From Gemmatimonadaceae bacterium (GTDB taxonomy: Bacteria; Gemmatimonadota; Gemmatimonadetes; Gemmatimonadales; Gemmatimonadaceae), in assembly GCA_036496605.1 (NCBI GenBank), contig DASXKV010000062.1, positions 1-64,000 of the forward strand: a stretch of DNA of 64,000 bases. Reading direction: 5' to 3'. The notes under the pieces were generated by a model. That model searched no databases and was not told where the DNA came from. It saw nothing but the letters and a program-made list of their open reading frames with translations. A program made the translations under genes and the position numbers. Every line of letters starts with the position of its first letter. The first letter of the stretch is position 1. This document shows positions 8,698 to 17,444 of this stretch, piece by piece.

Positions 8698-9228
8698 ATG
8701 CGAGAATCAGCACTGGCAAACGTGACCGGCAGCGAACGCGTGGCGGAAAGTGTCAGGCCAGCGCCGCCTAACGCCGAGGAACGACTACGCGCACTGAGTC
8801 TCCAGCTTCCGCGCTCTCCGGAACCCTTCGGCCGGTACGTCGAGGCGGTGCAAACGGGTAATCTGCTCTTCCTCAGCGGCGTGCTCGCCACGGAGGGTCG
8901 GACAGCGAAGTTCCAGGGGCGCGTTGGTGGCGAGCTCGATGTCGAGGCAGGGTGGGCGGCGGCTCGCCTCGCCGCGATCAATGTGCTCGCCGTGGCGCGC
9001 GCGCATCTCGGATCGCTGGACCGGGTGACGCGCATCGTTAGGCTGACGGTGATGATCGCCACGTCGGGCGATGTGCGCGACCAGCCCAGGGTCGCCGACG
9101 GCGCGTCCGAACTGCTGGAGGAGATTTTCGGCAGGGACAAGAACCCCTGCCGCTCCGTCTATGGAGTCGCGAGCCTTCCGCTCGGCGTGCCCGTCGAATT
9201 GGAAGTAACGCTCGAGGTCTCGGTGTAA
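8698..9228 (+). CDS. RidA/YjgF-family protein
   Basis: A 176-residue protein of the RidA (YjgF/YER057c/UK114) superfamily: VQTGNLLFLSGVLATEGR, the strand-helix region VAARAHLGSLDRVTRIVRLTV, and the C-terminal VYGVASLPLGVPVELEVTL. Family members form trimers, and the best-known ones deaminate reactive enamine/imine intermediates. The Arg that binds the carboxylate in RidA proper (usually before the C-terminal VE segment) is not obvious, as the equivalent stretch reads NPCRSVYGVASLPL. This may be a non-deaminase subgroup. It lies 20 bases after the redoxin gene and 14 before the next hydrolase, suggesting an operon. Confidence 0.82.
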   Translation: MRESALANVTGSERVAESVRPAPPNAEERLRALSLQLPRSPEPFGRYVEAVQTGNLLFLSGVLATEGRTAKFQGRVGGELDVEAGWAAARLAAINVLAVARAHLGSLDRVTRIVRLTVMIATSGDVRDQPRVADGASELLEEIFGRDKNPCRSVYGVASLPLGVPVELEVTLEVSV

Positions 9229-9242
9229 TCGGCGCCGACGGG

Positions 9243-10220
9243 ATGCGCTGCCGCGGCCTATTGAGTTGGATTCTATTCCTGCGACTCGCGGGAGTAACCC
9301 TGATTCCCATGACCATCGCACCGACACAGTCGTTGTCGCAATCCGACGGCGCTTCCGCTGCTCGGGACAAGCCGACCGCCTATCGCACCGTCCGGATCGA
9401 TGGGCTTTCCATCTTTTATCGAGAGGCGGGCCGGAAGGACGCGCCGACGATTCTCCTGCTGCACGGACTGCCGTCGTCGTCGCGCATGTTCGAGCCGCTC
9501 TTTGCTCGACTTGCCGACCGGTATCATCTGGTAGCGCCAGACTATCCTGGCTTCGGCCACAGCGACTGGCCGGATCCAAAACAGTTTGCTTATACCTTCG
9601 ATCGGATCGCCGACATCATGAATCATTTCACCGAGGCACTCGATCTCGCGCACTACACGCTCTACATGCAGGACTATGGCGGGCCGGTCGGATTTCGCAT
9701 GGCGCTCGCGCATTCCGAGCGCGTCGACGCTTTGATTGTTCAGGATGCGGTAGCGCATAACGAGGGTTTGGGTGCGAACTGGGGCCCTCGCCGCGCGTTC
9801 TGGGGCGATCGTGCCAATAACGAAAGCGCGCTGCGCAAGAATCTCCTGTCCCTTGCTACGACACGCACACGCCATGTCGGCGATGATCCGAACGTCGAGC
9901 GGTATGATCCCGATCTCTGGACGGACGAATTCGCGTTCCTGAGCCAACCGGGCCAGGCGGAGATTCAAAGCGATCTTTTCTACGACTATCGCACAAACGT
10001 CGAGGCTTATCCCAGATGGCAGGCTTGGATGCGCGATCGTCAGCCGCATCTTCTCGTGATCTGGGGGAAGCACGACCTCTCTTTCGAGCGCTCGGAGCCG
10101 GAGGCCTATCGGCACGACGTGCCTAACGCGCGCGTTCACGTGCTCGACGCAGGCCACTTCGCGCTCGATACGGCGGCTGATGAAATCGCCGATTTGATCC
10201 GGGACTTTATCCCGCGGTGA
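9243..10220 (+). CDS. Exported alpha/beta hydrolase, haloalkane-dehalogenase-like
   Basis: A 325-residue hydrolase with a hydrophobic N-terminal signal. The oxyanion motif is LLHGLPSSS. The nucleophile elbow MQDYGGPVG carries Asp near residue 145, the cap lies roughly at 165-235, the acid region is VIWGKHDLSF, and the catalytic His is in DAGHFALD. Asp as nucleophile together with DYGGPVG is typical of the haloalkane dehalogenase / epoxide hydrolase branch; the substrate cannot be told. It is the third Asp-nucleophile hydrolase within 7 kb. An internal ATG at 9309 is possible but would remove the signal. Confidence 0.84.
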   Translation: MRCRGLLSWILFLRLAGVTLIPMTIAPTQSLSQSDGASAARDKPTAYRTVRIDGLSIFYREAGRKDAPTILLLHGLPSSSRMFEPLFARLADRYHLVAPDYPGFGHSDWPDPKQFAYTFDRIADIMNHFTEALDLAHYTLYMQDYGGPVGFRMALAHSERVDALIVQDAVAHNEGLGANWGPRRAFWGDRANNESALRKNLLSLATTRTRHVGDDPNVERYDPDLWTDEFAFLSQPGQAEIQSDLFYDYRTNVEAYPRWQAWMRDRQPHLLVIWGKHDLSFERSEPEAYRHDVPNARVHVLDAGHFALDTAADEIADLIRDFIPR

Positions 10221-10276
10221 GCTCTCTGATTGCCACCTGCCAGTTACAGTCGGTGGTGTATGCTGGTGTATGTTTT

Positions 10277-10292
10277 GCGCCTCAAAAGGCGC
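10277..10292. terminator. Hairpin after hydrolase gene
   Basis: GCGCCT and AGGCGC form a 6-bp stem with loop CAAA, 57 bases after the hydrolase stop. TTTT precedes and CAAAA follows, so a T-run exists only when read on the minus strand. Just upstream GGTGTATG is repeated twice. This is a weak terminator candidate. Confidence 0.3.
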
Positions 10293-10391
10293 CAAAACGT
10301 TCGCGACTTTCGAGGTAGTCAGGTGCGGTAACGTGCGAATTCTAGCGACTTTGCACGCGTCGACCACGCTGTTCAACCATAATGGGGTTCA

Positions 10392-10423
10392 GGGGGTCGC
10401 GGGTTCAAATCCCGCCGTCCCGA
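10392..10423 (+). other. tRNA 3'-end fragment (probable att relic)
   Basis: The T-arm is complete: stem GCGGG (10399-10403), loop TTCAAAT, stem CCCGC (10411-10415). It is followed by a 7-base acceptor strand CGTCCCG and discriminator A. No matching 5' acceptor strand (CGGGACG), D-arm or anticodon arm precedes it, and no CCA follows. It is therefore a tRNA 3' end only, the segment many integrases use as a crossover site and carry at an element end. No integrase gene is present in the window. Confidence 0.6.
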
Positions 10424-10448
10424 TTAAGTCAGTAATTGCTAACCACTT

Positions 10449-10468
10449 ACGGCGGCTGCGGCCGCCGT
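10449..10468 (+). terminator. Rho-independent terminator-like hairpin
   Basis: ACGGCGGC and GCCGCCGT form an 8-bp GC-rich stem around TGCG, followed by TTTGTC. It lies 26 bases after the tRNA 3' fragment, the usual position of a tRNA terminator, which suggests it was copied together with that fragment. Confidence 0.5.
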
Positions 10469-10490
10469 TTGTCATTCAGGGGGTCTCCAG

Positions 10491-10616
10491 AACTCATACC
10501 CCAAACCACTCGCGCGTATGTCTCGACCCGGCAAGGGCTTTTGGCGCGGGGATCGACGGTCGGGCAATCGACTTCGTTAGGCGTGGGGTATGAGTTTCTG
10601 AATCGGGGTATGAGTT
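10491..10616. repeat. Three copies of GGGGTATGAGTT
   Basis: The 12-mer occurs inverted at 10491-10502 (AACTCATACCCC) and twice direct at 10585-10596 and 10605-10616, the direct pair with a 20-base period. The region 10221-10765 has no convincing gene. With the neighbouring tRNA fragment this looks like binding sites or ends left by an excised or decayed integrated element. A CGTTAGGC copy sits at 10575. Confidence 0.5.
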
Positions 10617-10765
10617 GCGCCACACCATTCATGGTGGCGGCCGGAGTAGAAGCCGAACCGCTTGGCGTCAACTCTCGAATCAATAGGAGTGTCTCATCCA
10701 CCTGAACGCTTCGACTGAGCAGGCCGATCGCCTTGCACCGTCGGAGATCTCGAACCCCGTCCGCC

Positions 10766-13267
10766 ATGCGCAATCTCAAACTCTCACTCCGCGCGCTGTT
10801 CAGGACTCCGTTCGTGACAGTCGTCGCAATCCTGTCACTGGCGCTGGGGATCGGCGCAAACGCCGCCATCTACTCGCTGTTCAACGAAATGTTGCTGCAG
10901 CCGCTGCCGGTTCCACATTCCGACCGGCTGGTCAATCTCGCCACCACGGGCCCGCAGGTGGGATTCTATAACTGCGGCCGAGCGGGGGATTGTTCCGAGG
11001 TCTTCAGTTACCCGATGTTCCGCGACCTTGAGAAAGCGAAGACTGCGTTCAGTGGGATCGCTGGCCACATGCCGTTTGCGGTCAGCCTCTCGATGCCCGG
11101 ACAGACCCCCATCAATGCCGACGGCGTCCTGGTATCGGGGTCTTATTTCCCGGTGCTCGGCATTCAGCCGGCGATCGGCCGCCTGTTCGACCGCACTGAC
11201 GACCAGGCCGTCCGCGTGAATAACGCGACGGTGCTCAGCTATGCCTTCTGGGAGAACAGCCTCGGTGCAGACCCGGCCGTGCTCGGGAAAGAGATCACGG
11301 TGAATGGCCAGCACCTAACGATCATCGGCGTCGCGCCGCGCGCCTTCGACGGCACGACCCTCGGCGCGCGTCCGGACGTGTTCGTTCCGATCAGCAATGT
11401 CGGTGTCATGACGGGGGGAGAACAGAGTACCGCCCGCAACGACCATTGGGTCTATCTCTTTGGTCGCCTCGCGCCTGGCGCCACCGTCGACCAGGCGAGT
11501 GCCTCGATCAACTCCGTCTACCACGCGATCATCACCGACGTGGAGTGGCCGATGCAACAGGGCCTGAGCGCCACGACTGCGGCACAATTCCGGGCCGCAG
11601 TCATCAAGCTCACCGACGGGCGCAAAGGACAAAGCTCGGCGATCAAGGACTCACGAACGCCCCTTACGCTGCTCTTGGTGGTCACAGGCATCGTGCTGCT
11701 CATCGCGTGCGCCAACATCGCGAATCTGCTCCTGGCACGTGCCGCGAACCGCACCATGGAGATGGCTGTGCGGCTCTCGCTCGGCGCCACGCGTCGCCAG
11801 CTCATCGCGCAGCTCCTCACCGAGTCGTTGCTGCTCGCCGCGCTCGGTGGGATCGTGAGCGTCGCCGTCGCCCACTGGACGTTGGCCGGCATCACCGCGC
11901 TGTTGTCGAGGGAGGCCGCTCGTGTATACGAGTTTCACCTGAGCACGCCGGTATTCGCGTTCACCGCCGTGCTATCACTGGCGACCGGGGTCCTGTTCGG
12001 ACTCGCCCCTGCTGTCTCGAGCACACGGCCTGACCTGGTTACGGAGTTGCGCAACAATTCCGGCAAGCTCTCCGGCGGTCGGCGGGCCGCACGCTTCCGC
12101 ACGTCGCTCGTGACCGTCCAAATCGCGCTCTCGATGGCGCTCCTGATCTCGGCGGGACTGTTCCTCAAGAGCCTCCAGAACATCGCCCGCGTCGATCTCG
12201 GCATACACATCGAGAACGTCGTTCAGTTCGGCGTCTCGCCGGGGCGCAGCGGATACGACGATATCCGCACTACAGCGCTCTACGACCGAATCGAGCAGGC
12301 GCTCGCGGCGCTTCCCGGCGTCAGGGGAGTCACCTCGTCTACCGTTGCACTGTTCGGGGGCAACAACCGGGGCCGAGACGTGTCGGTCCAGGGATTCAAG
12401 AAAGATCCGGATACCGACGCGGGGTCTCTCTACACCGTCGTGGGGCCGAACTATTTCCATGTACTCGGTGTGCCGCTCATTGCGGGACGCGACTTCACCG
12501 CTGCGGACAACGCGGGCGCCGCGAGAGTCGCAATCGTGAATGAGACGTTCGCGAAGAAGTTCAATCTTGGCCGCAATGCCGTCGGCAAGCGCATGTCCGT
12601 ATACAACGACTCGCTAAACATCGAGATCGTTGGATTGGCCAAGGATTCGAAATACTCGAAGGTGAAGGACAAGATTCCTCCGGTGTTCGTGATTCCCAGG
12701 CGGCAGGCCGGCCGCAACTACGACGTGGGCGACAACACCTTCTACGTGCGAACAGCGTTGCCCACGGACCAGAGCATCCGCGCCATCCGAGCGGCGATGA
12801 AGAACATCGATCCCAATCTGCCGCTCGACGGACTCAAGACCTTGCCGCAGCAAGTCCACGAGAACGTCTACCTCGACCGGATGACCAGCACGCTGACATT
12901 GGCGTTCGCGCTCCTCGCTACGGTCCTTGCGGCGATCGGCTTGTATGGAGTGGTGGCCTACTCCGTAACGCAACGCACGCGAGAGATCGGTGTGCGCATG
13001 GCGCTCGGTGCCGACATGAGCAACGTGCGAGGGCTTGTCTTACGTCAGGTGGGCGCAATGACGCTGGTCGGCGGCGCCATCGGGATCGCCGCGGCGATCG
13101 GGCTCGGCCGAGCCGCGCAGTCGCTACTATATCAGCTCAACGGATATGACCCAGTAGTGATCGCCGCGGCGGCAGTTGCGCTCGCGACGGTCGCCTTCCT
13201 GGCGGGATTCTTCCCGGCGCTCAAAGCATCGCGGATCGATCCGATGCAAGCACTGCGGTACGAGTAA
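10766..13267 (+). CDS. ADOP-type ABC transporter permease (no prefix domain)
   Basis: An 833-residue permease with the duplicated MacB-like layout of the acidobacterial duplicated orphan permease (ADOP) family. TM1 is near residues 12-34 (VAILSLALGIGANAAIYSLF), then a large periplasmic MacB_PCD domain, an FtsX triple-TM block at ~300-430 (LLVVTGIVLLIACANIANLLLARAANR), a second periplasmic domain at ~470-690, and a final FtsX block at ~715-833 (LGLYGVVAYSVTQRTREIGVRMALGA). The start at 10766 is set by alignment to the family N-terminus (MRNLKLSLRALFR). Unlike the permeases at 17445, 35060 and 37823 it lacks the ~80-residue N-terminal prefix domain and has no PadR gene. No ATPase gene adjoins it. 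The substrate is unknown. Confidence 0.9.
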   Translation: MRNLKLSLRALFRTPFVTVVAILSLALGIGANAAIYSLFNEMLLQPLPVPHSDRLVNLATTGPQVGFYNCGRAGDCSEVFSYPMFRDLEKAKTAFSGIAGHMPFAVSLSMPGQTPINADGVLVSGSYFPVLGIQPAIGRLFDRTDDQAVRVNNATVLSYAFWENSLGADPAVLGKEITVNGQHLTIIGVAPRAFDGTTLGARPDVFVPISNVGVMTGGEQSTARNDHWVYLFGRLAPGATVDQASASINSVYHAIITDVEWPMQQGLSATTAAQFRAAVIKLTDGRKGQSSAIKDSRTPLTLLLVVTGIVLLIACANIANLLLARAANRTMEMAVRLSLGATRRQLIAQLLTESLLLAALGGIVSVAVAHWTLAGITALLSREAARVYEFHLSTPVFAFTAVLSLATGVLFGLAPAVSSTRPDLVTELRNNSGKLSGGRRAARFRTSLVTVQIALSMALLISAGLFLKSLQNIARVDLGIHIENVVQFGVSPGRSGYDDIRTTALYDRIEQALAALPGVRGVTSSTVALFGGNNRGRDVSVQGFKKDPDTDAGSLYTVVGPNYFHVLGVPLIAGRDFTAADNAGAARVAIVNETFAKKFNLGRNAVGKRMSVYNDSLNIEIVGLAKDSKYSKVKDKIPPVFVIPRRQAGRNYDVGDNTFYVRTALPTDQSIRAIRAAMKNIDPNLPLDGLKTLPQQVHENVYLDRMTSTLTLAFALLATVLAAIGLYGVVAYSVTQRTREIGVRMALGADMSNVRGLVLRQVGAMTLVGGAIGIAAAIGLGRAAQSLLYQLNGYDPVVIAAAAVALATVAFLAGFFPALKASRIDPMQALRYE

Positions 13268-13529
13268 GGGAAGCATGGAGGAACCCGGGAGCCTAACGAG
13301 CCAATGAACTTATGCCCTGGCTCCGTTTCGGGGAGGACGTCACGCCAGCTACCGATTCTCATGATTGCCTCGCAATGGTCAGGGTAGTCAGTCGGTCTTG
13401 ATCTAACGGCTCGCCGCAGCAGTTGCGATCGAACATCCTGACTGCGCCTCGTCGCGTTCGTATCGGCACTTACATTCGCGAACTGATTGCTCATCGAAGT
13501 GCGCTCGAAGGCTATCGAGCAGGAAGTTC

Positions 13530-13562
13530 TTCGGCGCGCGTGAGAACATCGCGCGCGCCGAA
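13530..13562. terminator. Inverted repeat between convergent permease genes
   Basis: TTCGGCGCGCG (13530-13540) and CGCGCGCCGAA (13552-13562) pair perfectly around an 11-base loop. It lies between the stop of the forward permease at 13267 and the stop of the minus-strand permease at 13600. Its position fits a shared terminator, but there is no T-run. The rest of 13268-13599 holds no gene; a GCCTAACG copy is at 13291. Confidence 0.4.
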
Positions 13563-13599
13563 CGGCGAGGGTCATCGATCGGGTCACTCTCGAAATGTC

Positions 13600-16041
<2,442 letters not shown>

Positions 16042-16199
16042 GGGGGATGCCTTGGACCGGTTGAAGGGGAAGCCTGTAGGCCGTCGCCAACGGAGTAGCC
16101 GTGGCTTCATGCTAACGTCGAACGGGCGGACGGAATTCGACAAAATGGAGCAAAAAAAGCATCTGAGCGACCGATCGCCATCGGATCGTGCGCATTTGC

Positions 16200-16277
16200 G
16201 AGAGGCAGGTCAGGTGTTGATGCTCCAGCCCGGCTGCTACGCCACCGGGTGCATGATGCAGCCTCTCCCTGACCTGC
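16200..16277. repeat. Overlapping inverted repeats, mutually exclusive hairpins
   Basis: GCAGGTCAGG (16205-16214) pairs perfectly with CCTGACCTGC (16268-16277). GAGAGGC (16200-16206) pairs with GCCTCTC (16261-16267). The 5' arms overlap and the order of the 3' arms is not nested, so the two stems are alternatives or a pseudoknot. The element lies between a permease start (16041, minus) and a small secreted-protein gene (16586). Apart from it, 16042-16585 shows no gene. Confidence 0.4.
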
Positions 16278-16585
16278 AGGATGAAGGCATGGCTCGCGAG
16301 ACCGAGGGAGGCTTGATCAACTGGCTAGCTAGTGAGTCTTCTGCCTCCCTGTTCCGGCGGTCGCGCCCGTAAGAATCGCGAGGGAAGCATTCACTCACTG
16401 CATGTCAGAATTACCATCTCAGCTACGGACGAGGAGACGAAATTACGGTAGCCTCAGCGAGGACAACACGGCATACATGGTAGCAGAACACCTGCAAAGG
16501 GTAGTCGCGATTTCCAAGGATTCGGTTTCCGCGGCCGTGCCACACGGTCCGATCGTAACTTGTCCGAAATGACACGGGAGTTCAC

Positions 16586-16993
16586 GTGAGCAATTTCTCA
16601 ATGGCGCGAGGAGGCGAGCGCGGGGCTGTTCTCGCGAAGCTGTGCCCGGGGTTCATCCTCGTGTTGTTACTTGCGTCGCCTGTGAACGCGCAAGCCGCGC
16701 AAAAGGACTCGAGCACGCGGCACAGCACGGCAGCTTCTGCGGCGGTGCCCAGGCCCGGACAGTTGGTACATCCCTCGCTGGGGGCGCCGAAGGATAGCCT
16801 TCAGGCGGTGAGGATCGCCGAGCGTGTACTGCGCGGCAACTCCGCAAGGGGTCTGTTCAGCGTGACTGTATTCACAGCTGTTGACGGCGGGTATTTGATC
16901 AAGTTGAGACCTGAACCAGTGACCCCGGGCGGCGGCGGACTCGTTTGGGTCGAGTCCGACGGCAGCGTGCGGATACTCAGACGCTATCGATGA
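16586..16993 (+). CDS. Small secreted protein of unknown function
   Basis: A 135-residue protein. The GTG start at 16586 is favoured because CGGGAG lies 5 bases upstream; an ATG at 16601 would also work. A signal peptide (LCPGFILVLLLASPVNAQA) covers roughly residues 19-38, followed by a low-complexity Ser/Thr/Ala region. A mixed alpha/beta C-terminal part (DSLQAVRIAERVLRGNSARGLFSVTVF...GGYLIKLRPEP...GGGGLVWVESDGSVRILRRYR) resembles a small PepSY-like fold, but I do not recognise the family. It is probably periplasmic and precedes a PadR-permease operon by 115 bases. Confidence 0.6.
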   Translation: MSNFSMARGGERGAVLAKLCPGFILVLLLASPVNAQAAQKDSSTRHSTAASAAVPRPGQLVHPSLGAPKDSLQAVRIAERVLRGNSARGLFSVTVFTAVDGGYLIKLRPEPVTPGGGGLVWVESDGSVRILRRYR

Positions 16994-17046
16994 ATCTGAA
17001 AGCTTGAAAGCGTGCCGACTGGTGTTGTGCACGCGCATCTCTCCCT

Positions 17047-17099
17047 CCCTTGACCATTCGACAGAAGCGCGTTACCCTCTCCCTTGTCCATTCGACAAG
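17047..17099. promoter_or_regulatory. Promoter and repeated operator upstream of PadR
   Basis: Two copies of CCCTTGWCCATTCGACAR lie at 17047-17064 and 17081-17098 with a 34-base period. The second contains the perfect inverted repeat CTTGTC-N5-GACAAG (17083-17099). A sigma70-like TTGACC (17050) spaced 17 bases from TACCCT (17073) overlaps the first copy. The layout suits autoregulation of the PadR gene starting at 17109. Confidence 0.5.
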
Positions 17100-17108
17100 A
17101 GAGACCGC

Positions 17109-17441
17109 ATGGCCGCCTCGTCCGACGTCCTTCAGGGAACCCTCGACCTCCTGGTGCTGAAGGCGCTGGCGCTCGCGCCGATGCACGGGTGGGGCATCAG
17201 CCAGCGCATCCAGCAGCTCTCTCGCGACGCGCTACGGATCGGCCAGGGATCGCTCTACCCCGCGCTCTATCGGCTCGAGCGAAAGGGATTCGTCAAGAGC
17301 GACTGGTCGACCACCGAGAACAATCGCGAAGCCAAGTACTACCAGCTCACCGCGGCGGGCCGCCGAGCCCTCAGCAGCGAGCAGCGCGAATGGCGCCGCT
17401 TCGCCGATGCCGTGGATCTCGTTCTCGTCGCGGAGGGCTGA
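17109..17441 (+). CDS. PadR-family transcriptional regulator
   Basis: A 110-residue winged-helix regulator of the short PadR-s2 type: LQGTLDLLVLKALALAPMHGWGISQRIQQLS, the recognition region RIGQGSLYPALYRLERKGFVKS, the wing NREAKYYQLTAAGRRAL, and a short C-terminal dimerisation helix. The ATG at 17109 matches the family start; an upstream in-frame extension would run through the operator repeats. Its stop is 3 bases before the ADOP permease start at 17445, so both are one operon and it probably represses itself and the permease. The inducer is unknown. Confidence 0.92.
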   Translation: MAASSDVLQGTLDLLVLKALALAPMHGWGISQRIQQLSRDALRIGQGSLYPALYRLERKGFVKSDWSTTENNREAKYYQLTAAGRRALSSEQREWRRFADAVDLVLVAEG

Positions 17442-17444
17442 CCG

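Noticed and set aside
10392-10423. A complete tRNA gene
   Set aside because: Only the T-arm and 3' acceptor strand are present. No partner for the acceptor strand, no anticodon arm and no CCA.
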